From contig JAPPNF010000156.1 in the NCBI GenBank assembly GCA_028818755.1, positions 137,167-201,166 of the forward strand: a stretch of DNA of 64,000 nucleotides. The letters are read 5' to 3'. The notes below the pieces were generated by a model, which was not told where the DNA came from, did no database searches, and saw nothing but the letters and a program-made list of their open reading frames with translations. The translations under genes and the position numbers were made by a program. Of the stretch, positions 1 through 11,287 are shown piece after piece (the stretch's first letter is position 1; each line of letters starts with the position of its first letter). Origin of the DNA: Deltaproteobacteria bacterium. GTDB taxonomy: Bacteria > Desulfobacterota > Binatia > UBA9968 > JAJDTQ01.

Positions 1-813
1 GTACACGGAGTCGGCCGACTCCTTCTCGCCGGTGACGAAGGTCGCCTTCACGGCGTAGGTCGGAACGTCGTTGTCCACGCCCTTGTAGGTCCCGCCGGGG
101 ATCTTGGTCATGACGTAGAAGGGGTTGTCCGCCACCAGCTTCTTGATCGGCGCGGTGTCCACCGGAACGATGTCGATGGCGGTGCTGTTGGCGATCTCGA
201 GGCCGCCGCCCCACGGCACCCCGATGGTATAGAAGAACGCGTCGATCTTCTTGTCCACCAGCGCGCGGTTGGCCTCGTTCTGCTGCAGGCCTTCGGCCTT
301 GATGTCCTTGTCCTTGTCGATGCCCGAGAGGCGCAGCACATCCTCAGCGTTGCCCCGCTGTCCCGATCCGGGGTTGCCGATGTTGACGCGTTTGCCCTTG
401 AGGTCCGCGATGGTCTTGATGCCCGTGTCCTTGCGGGTGACTAGCATGACCGCCTCGGGATGGACGGTGAAGACCGTGCGCAGTCCCTTGTCGGCTTTGC
501 CCTTCCAGTTCTTCTTGCCGTTGGCGGCGGCCCAAACCCAGTCCGACTGGGCCACGCCGTAGTTCAGCAGCCCCCGCTGGATGGACCTGATGTTGAAGAC
601 CGATCCGAGCGCCGGCCGGCCGATGCAGTTGTAGCCCTTGCCGCCCAACTTGTCGTTGACGATCTTGCAGATGTTCAAAGCCACCTGGTAGTAGACGCCG
701 GTCGTGGAGCCGCCGCCGATAACCAGGAAGTTTTGTGCGGCGGCGTTCGTGGCCGACAGGGCCAGGGTGCCGCACAGTGCCAGACCGATCATAAACGTGA
801 GTAAACGCTTCAT
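1..813 (-). CDS. TAXI-family TRAP transporter substrate-binding protein (3' end cut by window)
   Basis: Predicted periplasmic receptor for a TRAP-type (TAXI) importer; it would bind a small organic anion and deliver it to membrane subunits that lie outside the window. The ATG at 813 follows a GGAGG Shine-Dalgarno site. The first 25 or so residues form a signal peptide (MKRLLTFMIG, hydrophobic core, then AAAQN). The mature part opens with FLVIGGGSTTGVYYQVA, typical of TAXI proteins, and continues through LKGKRVNIGNPGSGQRGNAE and the FYTIGVPWGG region. The frame is open to base 1, giving 271 codons; the family is usually about 310-330 residues, so a short C-terminal piece is missing. It is divergent from the glutamine-synthetase-like gene. 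Substrate unknown. Confidence 0.88.
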   Translation of the reverse strand, partial: MKRLLTFMIGLALCGTLALSATNAAAQNFLVIGGGSTTGVYYQVALNICKIVNDKLGGKGYNCIGRPALGSVFNIRSIQRGLLNYGVAQSDWVWAAANGKKNWKGKADKGLRTVFTVHPEAVMLVTRKDTGIKTIADLKGKRVNIGNPGSGQRGNAEDVLRLSGIDKDKDIKAEGLQQNEANRALVDKKIDAFFYTIGVPWGGGLEIANSTAIDIVPVDTAPIKKLVADNPFYVMTKIPGGTYKGVDNDVPTYAVKATFVTGEKESADSVY

Positions 814-1043
814 GAGTGTCCTCCTTCGGTTAGGGTTGCAGTCGTGAAACCTCTTGGAACCAACAGCCGTGTCCATGCCACAACGGGTAGCGCAATGCAA
901 CAGGACCTTTCTGTGAAAGGTGGTTTTGACAAACGGGCAGCGATGGATGCGTCAGTGGATATTTCCGCGTTCCTGCGATAGGAACCTATGAAACCCCGTG
1001 TTTCGGGCAACCCGCCCAGGGTTATCTCATCGTAGCAACGTCC

Positions 1044-2444
1044 ATGGACATTCCGAGCAAGGATGACGGAGCGGTAGAAGTCGCGGGCATGCTCAGCGTC
1101 GAGCAACTGCGGGAAGCCGTGGCCGAGGGCCGGGTCGACACCGTGCTGGTGGCGTTCACCGATCTCTACGGACGGTTCATGGGCAAACGGCTGGACGCCG
1201 GCTACTTTCTGGACGCGGCGGCCTCCGAGGGCACCCACGCCTGCGACTACCTCCTGACCACGGACATGGAGATGGAGCCGGTCCAGGGATACCGGCTGGC
1301 CAACTGGAAGCGGGGTTACGGCGACTTCCACCTGGTGCCCGACCTGAGCACCCTGCGCCGCCTGAGCTGGCAGGACAAGACCGCGATGGTGCTGTGCGAC
1401 GTCAAGGAGACCGTCTCCCACGAGCTTGTGGCGGAAGCGCCCCGCTCGGTGCTGCACGGGCAACTGCAACGAGCCCGCGCCCTGGGATTCGAGGCCATGG
1501 CCGCGTCCGAGCTGGAATACTACCTGTTCGAAGACTCGTACCGGCAGGCGTCGGAAAAGCACTATCACGACCTGGTCCCCGCGGGCGGCTACATCGAGGA
1601 TTATCACGTGCTCCAGGGATTCCGGGAAGAAGGGTTTCACGGGGCGGCACGGCGCCACCTGCGGGACTCCGGAGTGCCGGTGGAGAGCTCCAAGGGTGAG
1701 TGGGGACCGGGCCAGCACGAGCTCAACGTGCGCTACAGCGACGTCCTGACCATGGCCGATCGCCACTGCGTCTACAAGGAGTGCCTCAAGGAGGTGGCGG
1801 AGCAGATGGGACTGAGCGTCACCTTCATGGCCAAGTACGCGTCGGAGCTGGCGGGCTCGAGCTGTCACATGCACCTGAGCCTGTGGCGCGACGGCGGCAA
1901 CGCCTTCGCCGGAAACGGCGGTCAGGGCGGGTTTTCCGAGGTGTTCCGCTGGTTCCTCGGGGGATGGCTGACGCATATGGCCGAGACCATGGTGTTCTAC
2001 GCGCCCACCATCAACGCGTACAAGCGCTACCGGGCGGAGTCCTGGGCTCCCACCGGCATCGCCTGGGGCCACGACAACCGCACGGCCGGGTTCCGGGTGG
2101 TGGGGCAGGGGAGCGGCTGCCGCATCGAATGCCGTGTGCCGGGTGCGGATTGCAACCCCTATCTCGCCTATGCCGCGGCCTTGGCCGCGGGCATGGACGG
2201 CATCCGGCGACGGATCGAGCCGCCCCCCGCGTTCGATGGCAACCTGTACACCGCCGCCGACCTGCTGCAGGTGCCGGGAGCCCTGGCTGACGCGGTCAAC
2301 CTGTTCGAGGCCAGCGAGTTCTGCCGGGACAGCTTCGGCCCCGACGTGGTGGAACACTACGCCCATTTCTTTCGCACGGAAGTGCGGAAGTACCGCGAGG
2401 CGGTGACCGACTGGGAAAGGAAACGCTATTTCGAAAGAATCTGA
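1044..2444 (+). CDS. Glutamine synthetase family protein, possibly a gamma-glutamyl-polyamine/amine ligase
   Basis: 466-residue member of the glutamine synthetase fold. It has a beta-grasp-like N-terminus (VLVAFTDLYGRFMGKRL, residues about 32-48), a catalytic ATP-grasp core with SSCHMHLSLW near residue 275, and INAYKRY/GFRVVG...CRIECRVPGADCNPYLAYA near residues 320-380, as in type I enzymes. Family members condense glutamate with ammonia or an amine using ATP. Directly downstream is a class-I glutamine-amidotransferase-like hydrolase of the PuuD type, an arrangement seen in polyamine/GABA utilisation loci, so a gamma-glutamyl-amine ligase (PuuA-like) role is inferred over nitrogen assimilation. 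The exact substrate cannot be read from the sequence. Confidence 0.85.
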   Translation: MDIPSKDDGAVEVAGMLSVEQLREAVAEGRVDTVLVAFTDLYGRFMGKRLDAGYFLDAAASEGTHACDYLLTTDMEMEPVQGYRLANWKRGYGDFHLVPDLSTLRRLSWQDKTAMVLCDVKETVSHELVAEAPRSVLHGQLQRARALGFEAMAASELEYYLFEDSYRQASEKHYHDLVPAGGYIEDYHVLQGFREEGFHGAARRHLRDSGVPVESSKGEWGPGQHELNVRYSDVLTMADRHCVYKECLKEVAEQMGLSVTFMAKYASELAGSSCHMHLSLWRDGGNAFAGNGGQGGFSEVFRWFLGGWLTHMAETMVFYAPTINAYKRYRAESWAPTGIAWGHDNRTAGFRVVGQGSGCRIECRVPGADCNPYLAYAAALAAGMDGIRRRIEPPPAFDGNLYTAADLLQVPGALADAVNLFEASEFCRDSFGPDVVEHYAHFFRTEVRKYREAVTDWERKRYFERI

Positions 2445-2457
2445 CACGAACACTCCG

Positions 2458-3147
2458 TTGATCGGCCTGACCACCTACGGCCGCGGCCCGAACAACCGGT
2501 TCATGCTTCCCGGCGAGTACGTGGACGCCGTACGCCGCGCCGGCGGGATCCCGCTGCTGCTGCCGCCCGGGGAGGAGCGCCTGGACGCCGTCCTGCCGCT
2601 GCTGAACGCCGTGGTGCTCACGGGCGGCGGCGACCTTCATCCCGGCCTCTACGGCGGCCAATCGCACGAAACCATCTACATGGTGGAGACGGAACGGGAC
2701 CAGACCGAGCTGCAATGGGCCGGGCGCCTGCTGGAGACGGGTGTTCCGACCCTGGCCATCTGCCGCGGTGCACAACTCCTGAACGTGAGCAGGGGCGGGA
2801 CCCTCATCGAGCACCTTCCGGACGTCATGGGCGAGACGGTGATCCATCGCGCGCCGCCGCGCGAACCGGTGGCGCACCCGGTGCGCGTGTTGCCCGAGTC
2901 GCGGCTGGCCGGGGTACTGGGCGCCACCGACTTCTCGTGCATGTCCTGGCACCATCAGGGCATTCGCCGCGTGGCGCCCGGATTCGAGGTGGTCGCGTAT
3001 GCCCCGGACGGCACGGTCGAGGGTCTGGAGATGCCCGCGCATCCGTGGCTCTTCGCGGTGCAGTGGCATCCCGAGCTGACCGCGGCGGAGGACCCCATTC
3101 AGCAGCGGCTGTTCGATGCGCTGGTGGAGGCCGCGGGCGGGCGTTGA
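2458..3147 (+). CDS. Gamma-glutamyl-gamma-aminobutyrate hydrolase family protein (peptidase C26)
   Basis: 229-residue class-I glutamine-amidotransferase-like hydrolase. The nucleophile Cys lies in LAICRGAQLLN (about residue 102), and the partner His and Glu in FAVQWHPELT (about residues 204-206). The N-terminus IGLTTYGRG and the GGGDLHPGLYGG loop fit the PuuD family, which cleaves gamma-glutamyl amides. It lies 13 bases after the glutamine-synthetase-like gene, so the pair probably forms an operon that makes and then breaks a gamma-glutamyl intermediate. The only start in frame close to the conserved N-terminus is TTG at 2458, without a good ribosome-binding site, so the start is uncertain. 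Confidence 0.83.
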   Translation: MIGLTTYGRGPNNRFMLPGEYVDAVRRAGGIPLLLPPGEERLDAVLPLLNAVVLTGGGDLHPGLYGGQSHETIYMVETERDQTELQWAGRLLETGVPTLAICRGAQLLNVSRGGTLIEHLPDVMGETVIHRAPPREPVAHPVRVLPESRLAGVLGATDFSCMSWHHQGIRRVAPGFEVVAYAPDGTVEGLEMPAHPWLFAVQWHPELTAAEDPIQQRLFDALVEAAGGR

Positions 3148-3178
3148 ACGGCGCCGCCGTTCGGGATCCTCTCCGACT

Positions 3179-3285
3179 CCCTCTCCCTCTGGGAGAGGGT
3201 CGGGGTGAGGGCGCCCGGGCAATCGGCTAGCGTGATGCGAGCACCCTCACCCGGCCTTCGGCCACCCTCTCCCGGAGGGAGAGGG
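3179..3285. repeat. Compound palindromic intergenic repeat (family B)
   Basis: Two inverted arms, 3179-3211 and 3244-3285, sharing CCCTCTCCCTCTGGGAGAGG-type sequence and GGGTGAGGG/CCCTCACCC. Each arm is itself a hairpin (CCCTCTCCC with GGGAGAGGG). The right arm carries an extra small hairpin, GGCCTTCGGCC. The element lies between the C26 hydrolase stop and the SDR start. It looks like a dispersed non-coding palindromic repeat; it could also terminate or stabilise the upstream transcript. Confidence 0.75.
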
Positions 3286-3337
3286 TTTTCCTGATCGTTC
3301 GCGGGGCTCCTGATTGAAGCATCGTCCGAGTTATTTC

Positions 3338-4138
3338 ATGCGTCTGAAGAACAAGGTGGCACTGATCACCGGCGCCGCCGGCGGTATCGGCCGGGAAGCG
3401 GCTCTGCTGTTCGCGCGCGAAGGCGCCCGGGTGGTCATCGCCGATGTCGATGACCGGGGCGGCAGGCGCCTGGCAGCCCGCATCAAACGGAGCGGCGGGG
3501 AGGCCGTGTACTGCCGCGCGGACGTGTCCCGGGACGGCGACTGTGCGGCCATGGTGGAGACCGCGGAGACGGCCTTCGGAGCGCTCCACGTGCTCGTCAA
3601 CAACGCCGGCGTCATGCTGGCCGACGACTCCGACGCGGTGGACACCACGGAAGAGGTCTGGGACGTGACGTTGGCGGTGAATCTCAAGGGGGTGTTCCTG
3701 GGCTGCAAGCACGGCATCCCGGCGTTGCGCCGGGCCGGCGGCGGCTCCGTCATCAACACGGCCTCGTTCGTCGCCCTGATGGGAGCGGCTACGCCGCAGC
3801 TTGCCTATACCGCCAGCAAGGGGGGCGTGGTCGCACTCACCCGCGAGCTGGCGGTGATCCACGCACGGGAGAATATCCGTGTCAACGCGCTGTGCCCGGG
3901 GCCGTTGCGCACGGAGTTGTTGATGAAGGTATTGAACACCGCGCGCAAGCGGCAGCGACGGCTGGCGCACATTCCCATGGGGCGATTCGGCGAGGCGCGC
4001 GAGGTCGCCCGGGCGGCGCTCTATCTGGCGAGTGACGAGTCGTCTTTCGTCACGGGCACGGAGTTCGTGGTGGACGGCGGCATCACCGCGGCCTATGTCA
4101 CGCCGGAGCCGGCTCGGGTGAGCAAGGGGAAGGGGTGA
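3338..4138 (+). CDS. SDR family NAD(P)-dependent oxidoreductase
   Basis: 266-residue classical short-chain dehydrogenase. Cofactor motif [13 protein letters not shown] at residues about 9-21, NNAGVM after the fourth strand, catalytic Ser in SVINTAS and Tyr/Lys in YTASKGG, and a C-terminal [11 protein letters not shown]. The ATG at 3338 gives the usual [12 protein letters not shown] start; an in-frame TTG at 3314 would add eight atypical residues. The stop overlaps a GTG of the metH frame, so the two may be cotranscribed, although no metabolic link is evident. Substrate unknown. Confidence 0.87.
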   Translation: MRLKNKVALITGAAGGIGREAALLFAREGARVVIADVDDRGGRRLAARIKRSGGEAVYCRADVSRDGDCAAMVETAETAFGALHVLVNNAGVMLADDSDAVDTTEEVWDVTLAVNLKGVFLGCKHGIPALRRAGGGSVINTASFVALMGAATPQLAYTASKGGVVALTRELAVIHARENIRVNALCPGPLRTELLMKVLNTARKRQRRLAHIPMGRFGEAREVARAALYLASDESSFVTGTEFVVDGGITAAYVTPEPARVSKGKG

Positions 4139-4146
4139 GAAGAGGC

Positions 4147-7827
<3,681 letters not shown>

Positions 7828-7855
7828 CGCAAAGCCGGTACTGGCTCCAGCCTTT

Positions 7856-8191
7856 TCAAGTCAGCACGCGGAGCGCGGCCTCCGGAGCCTTGTCAAGAAC
7901 CCGCAACAGGGCGCGCGCCGCGCCGGTCGGGCAACGTTTTCCCTGTTCCCAGTTGCGGATCGTCTCGTGCGGCACGTCGATACGCCGCGCCAATTCCATC
8001 TGAGAGAGCCCCAGACGCCGGCGAACCCGGCGCGCGTAGCGCGCCATGTCCTGCATGGCCTCGGCGTCGTCCTCCTGCTGCTGCAAGGCGATCTCCGCCT
8101 CGGTGGTGCCGTCCACCACCGCAAGGTCGACCCGCCCTTTGGGTAGGGTTGCCGGATCGTCGGGATCAATCCTGACGCGCGTTGTGCTCAT
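7856..8191 (-). CDS. XRE-type helix-turn-helix antitoxin partner of BrnT-like toxin
   Basis: 111-residue protein with an acidic N-terminal half (KGRVDLAVVDGTTEAEIAL) and a C-terminal XRE-type DNA-binding domain, RRLGLSQMELARRIDVPHE followed by TIRNWEQGKRCPTG. The start ATG at 8191 lies inside the end of the toxin gene (26-base overlap), so the two are translated as a unit, toxin first. By analogy with type II systems the protein should bind and neutralise the toxin and repress the shared promoter. Longer readings upstream of 8191 lie within the toxin gene and are not needed. Confidence 0.8.
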   Translation of the reverse strand: MSTTRVRIDPDDPATLPKGRVDLAVVDGTTEAEIALQQQEDDAEAMQDMARYARRVRRRLGLSQMELARRIDVPHETIRNWEQGKRCPTGAARALLRVLDKAPEAALRVLT

Positions 8192-8486
8192 AGTCACCGA
8201 CCTCCTTCCCGTTGGCCTTGCGGGCCGAAATGATGCGGATCGTAGAACCCCGCATCGTGTAGACGATGACATACGCCCGTCCGTCGATCATGCCGAGTAG
8301 CCGATAGCGGTCCTCGCCGTAGTCCCGTCGGCGATCCTGCGCCACGATCCGGTGCGGATCCAGGAATACACGGACGGCATAGGCGAAGTCGAAGCCACGA
8401 CGCACGAAGCAGGCATGGTTCTTGCCATCGTCCCATTCGAACGCCAGCCCAAGCCTATAGGCCAATGGCCTACTCTTGTCAAGCAT
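8166..8486 (-). CDS. brnT: BrnT family type II toxin
   Basis: 106 residues matching the BrnT family: LAFEWDDGKNHACFVRRGFD at residues about 14-33, an internal FLDPHRIVAQD, EDRYRLLGMIDGRAYVIVYT, and the typical C-terminal IRIISARKANGKEVGDYE. BrnT proteins are RelE-like ribonucleases that stop translation when free. The gene overlaps the start of the downstream XRE antitoxin by 26 bases. BrnT is classically paired with the ribbon-helix-helix protein BrnA; here the partner has an XRE fold. All the conserved family blocks look intact. Confidence 0.83.
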   Translation of the reverse strand: MLDKSRPLAYRLGLAFEWDDGKNHACFVRRGFDFAYAVRVFLDPHRIVAQDRRRDYGEDRYRLLGMIDGRAYVIVYTMRGSTIRIISARKANGKEVGDYEHNARQD

Positions 8487-8707
8487 ACGAGAAGCGCAGG
8501 ACGTCTTGCGGTGGCAAGGTCTAGCGATGGGTGTCGAAGGCGATGGCCGCGGTCATGCTCCAATCATTGCAGCCCTGAGTTCCCGGCCGAGTCTTCGTAC
8601 CTGCCTCTCGGCGTGTCGGGTCGACCTGTCCGCCATCACCGCGACTTCACCTTCCGCAACTTGGAGCTTTTCGCGTTCTTCCGTACGGCTACACAGCGGC
8701 GTGTGGA

Positions 8708-8736
8708 TTGAGGAGCATCACACATAGTGCTATAGG
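8708..8736 (+). promoter_or_regulatory. Candidate sigma-70 promoter for the toxin remnant/antitoxin pair
   Basis: TTGAGG at 8708-8713 and TATAGG at 8731-8736 are separated by 17 bases. They lie about 36 bases before the first codon of the decayed RelE/HigB-type toxin. Neither box is a perfect consensus, so this is a weak, position-supported call. Confidence 0.3.
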
Positions 8737-8771
8737 TATCGTGATGACGAAAGGCGTTGGCGAGGTCTAGA

Positions 8772-9000
8772 TTGCGGACGTTCAAGACCAAAGCGTTCGC
8801 CCGCTTCGATCGTGCTGTTTCGGAGGGACGACCTCGCGTTCTTTGTTTTCGGGTTCGCCAAGAGCGATCCGAAGAATCTCCGCCGGGACGAACTGAAGGC
8901 CTTCCGAATGCTGGCGGGTGAAATGCTCAAGCTGGACGAGGTGGGTCTTCAGGCAGTGCTGGCGAATGGAACGATCATTGAGGTGAAAAACGATGGCTAA
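8772..9000 (+). pseudogene. RelE/HigB-type toxin with internal out-of-frame deletion
   Basis: From TTG 8772 the first frame reads RTFKTKAFARF, the usual N-terminus of a RelE/HigB-like toxin family. It then continues directly, but in the next frame, into VLFRRDDLAFFVFGFAKSDP and an alpha-helical C-terminus ending EVKNDG (stop 8998-9000). Intact relatives, as remembered, have about 45-50 residues between these blocks, including basic residues needed for RNA cleavage. The gene therefore has an internal deletion with a frame change and should be inactive. It overlaps the downstream antitoxin start by 8 bases, the usual toxin-first layout. Confidence 0.68.
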
Positions 9001-9310
9001 GCAGTACAAGAGCGACGCCCTTGCTGCTGTACATGAGGCGGCGCTCGGTTTGACCGAGGCCGGGGTGATGACGAAGCAGACCATGAAGGCGTTCGACGAG
9101 ATGTGTCTGACGCCGGTGGAGCAGATGACGGCAGAAGAGATCCGGGAGCTTCGACTTCGTGAAAGGGCGAGTCAGGCGGTCTTCGCCCGGCACCTCAACG
9201 TGACGACGAGCTTGGTAAGCCAGTGGGAGCGGGGAGAGAAGCGGCCTGGCGGCGCATCGTTGAAGCTCTTGACGCTGGTTGCGAAGAACGGCCTGCGGGC
9301 GGTCGCCTGA
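8993..9310 (+). CDS. XRE-family antitoxin / transcriptional regulator (HigA-like)
   Basis: 105-residue protein with a linker-like N-terminus (EAALGLTEAGVMTKQTMKAF) and a C-terminal helix-turn-helix domain, IRELRLRERASQAVFARHLN followed by VTTSLVSQWERGEKRPGGAS. This matches antitoxins of RelE/HigB-type pairs that also act as operon repressors. The start ATG at 8993 overlaps the toxin remnant and is preceded by GAGGTG. The gene itself looks intact while its toxin is broken, so it may be an orphan antitoxin or regulator. Confidence 0.82.
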   Translation: MAKQYKSDALAAVHEAALGLTEAGVMTKQTMKAFDEMCLTPVEQMTAEEIRELRLRERASQAVFARHLNVTTSLVSQWERGEKRPGGASLKLLTLVAKNGLRAVA

Positions 9311-9454
9311 TCGACTTGGTCGACCCATCCGGCGGGGAACGGGGTAAGGACCGGGTCAGTACAACTCAGATCTCGGACTCTGCCATGAGTTTCTCCACAA
9401 CTTTTGGGGCGATCCTGCACCGTCCGGCCTTCGGGTCTAAGGTCTTTGGAGTTT

Positions 9455-9689
9455 CTAGCCAAGGGTTGTCAGCGTTATGCCGTAGTCGATCAGCGCTTGT
9501 AGAAAGTCGACATGGTCGACAAGGGGCGTGATGTCTACTACCGCCAACTTTCCGAATGCTCTATCGAATACGGCCGCACACACATGCCCAGTGAACCTCG
9601 ACTGGAATAGGAAACCGTCCGCCTCCGGCACCTTCACGTAGGTCGCAGTCGACAGCGAACGGGCTGCGGCGATCAGACGGTCCAGTGTT
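9455..9689 (-). pseudogene. C-terminal fragment resembling a RES-domain protein
   Basis: An open frame fused to the tail of the relaxase remnant reads TYVKVPEADGFLFQSRFTG, then CAAVFDRAFGKLAVVDI and a terminal helix ending at the stop at 9455. The pattern resembles the C-terminus of RES-domain (NAD+-degrading toxin) proteins, but from memory only. It has no start of its own and no N-terminal half, so it is a fragment brought next to the relaxase by rearrangement. Confidence 0.33.
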
Positions 9690-10677
9690 TCCCCGATCCG
9701 AGACCCTTCGCGGCATGGAGGCCGTCCTCCCGTTCGAGCCCGGTGATGGCCCGCTCCGCCGCCTCGACCGCCACCGCCCCCGGCTCCCGGGCCAGCGCCG
9801 CCGCCAGAAGATCCCCGTGGCCGAACACCGCCTGGGCGCTCGGATAGGTGCGCCACCGCCCAGGCCGCGGCCTCCTTCGTCGGCTGTCCCCGGTCCGTGA
9901 CTAGGTCCGGGACCCGGCGTTCCCGCTCCGCTCGCCGTGCCCTCGCACGCACGGCTTCGGCCGAAACCCCGATCTCCGCCGCCTGTCGCTCCCAACTCCG
10001 TCGAAGCTCCCCCTTGTCCACGTCCCGCTTTATGGCCCGCGTCGTCAACGCCGCGCGGTCCGCGAGCTTCGGGTTCTCCAGCGGCGCCCCTTCATTCCGC
10101 GCCGCCATCGCCGTCTCGATTTCTGCCCGCCGCGTCGAGAACCCCTCCACTACATCCCGCGATACCCCCGAGATCTCGGACCGCCCGTCCCCGTGCGTCT
10201 TCTCGATCCCGTACCCCAGGTCCTTGACACCCCGGGCCAGCTCGGCCCGGTAGACCGCGCCGATCGCCATCTTGTTGCGGTAGAGTCCGTCGTTGACCAT
10301 GGTCCGCCACTTCCCATCCTCCCCCTGGACCATGTTCGCCACCACCGCATGGGTATGAAGCTGCGGGTCGAGGTTTCGGGAGGTGTCGTAGCGGAAGGTT
10401 GCGGCCACCATCGGGTGACATCGCGCCCCGGCCGATGGTGGATCTCCCCGTCCTTGTCCCGCTTGTCCGGGTGCGGGCCGTCCGGCACCTTGCCTTCAAG
10501 CACGGCCTGGAAGGTGTCGGGATCGACCGGACCCGAAAGTCTCAAATCCTCCGCGCCCCTGCCCGCCCAGGCGCTCGCCTCCCTGTGGGCGCGATCGGCC
10601 TTCGCGTAGTAGCCGTCCTTTCCGTAGTAGGATACGCCCTGCGAGGGCGAGGCGACCACGCCGATCGAGGCTACGAT
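9690..10677 (-). pseudogene. Decayed conjugative relaxase (MobF/TrwC type)
   Basis: Pieces of a TrwC/TraA-type relaxase, the plasmid-transfer nickase/helicase. The N-terminus reads VASIGVVASPSQGVSYYGKD, but its expected start ATG is ATC (minus-strand bases 10677-10675). The frame holds to GEIHHRPGRDVT near 10430 and then jumps, with loss of roughly 60-70 codons, to MVAATFRYDTSRNLDPQLHT, which contains the HTHAV metal-binding histidines. A single-base insertion near 9833 breaks the frame again at AHLSER. The helicase part is absent. The gene therefore has a lost start, a deletion, a frameshift and a truncation. It shows that a conjugative element once occupied this region. Confidence 0.8.
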
Positions 10678-10930
10678 CCGGGCCTCGCGCCAGGCGCGTC
10701 CATACACTGGTTTAGCGCGTCCATGGTGCCCGGATACGCGTTTTCCGGACCGGGTACAAGGGCCGAAAGGCCCGTTTCACAGGCGTGTCAACGTCTGTCG
10801 TCGATTGTCTTTCACCCCAACATACCCTTGTCCCGCCCGTCCGGATCGCGGGCGCTCTCCGTGTGGGCTTTCCAGCATTCTCGCGGTCTCGTCTGGTGCG
10901 GCGCTCGGTGGAGATCGGCAGGAAACACCG

Positions 10931-11287
10931 CTACTGTTCGATAACCGACCTTTGTTTGAAACGGCCTATAATGTCGAAGAAGTTGCCGTACGGCTCCGTT
11001 TTCGTTGCCTTGATCTTGTCAAGTCCTTCGGACCGGAGGTACTGACCAAAGAAGACACGGAACTTGACTCCGTTCTCGTCTGGAATCTCCTTCTCGTACC
11101 GAAACGCGAACCAGTTGAAAATTATGCAGTTATCACAGGCAGGGGTGGCAACCACGCACTCATCACCCGCTCTGAGTTGACGCAGCATCGTTGCGTGCTG
11201 ACCGGTACTGTGTAAGTCGTAGAATGCGTCGGGACCATAGAGCGCAAAATGGTCGCGCCGACGGCAGTTGTTCAACAAGACCGGCAT
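10931..11287 (-). CDS. Hypothetical protein, 118 residues
   Basis: No family recognised. The start is decided by an ideal ribosome-binding site: AGGAGG (plus-strand complement at 11297-11302) lies 9 bases before the ATG at 11287. The protein begins MPVLLNNCRRRDHFALYGPD, contains LRAGDECVVATPACDNCIIF with a CxxC, and ends FFDIIGRFKQRSVIEQ. It looks soluble, with mixed alpha/beta character. The open frame extends upstream to 11749, but codons there look less natural and have no good start site. It lies in accessory DNA between relics, so horizontal origin is likely. Function unknown. Confidence 0.55.
   Translation of the reverse strand: MPVLLNNCRRRDHFALYGPDAFYDLHSTGQHATMLRQLRAGDECVVATPACDNCIIFNWFAFRYEKEIPDENGVKFRVFFGQYLRSEGLDKIKATKTEPYGNFFDIIGRFKQRSVIEQ

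Noticed and set aside
810..2474. 554-residue minus-strand ORF across the glutamine-synthetase-like gene
   Set aside because: Antisense shadow in high-GC DNA; Arg/His/Gly/Val-rich with no domain, while the plus strand has a clear enzyme.
8520..8700. Short minus-strand frames near BrnT (MTAAIAFDTHR, then a 27-residue frame)
   Set aside because: Faintly recall a DUF1640-type N-terminus, but too short and interrupted to support.
10759..10773. GGGCC-GAAA-GGCCC hairpin followed by GTTT
   Set aside because: T-run too short and no gene ends just before it on the plus strand, so not called a terminator.
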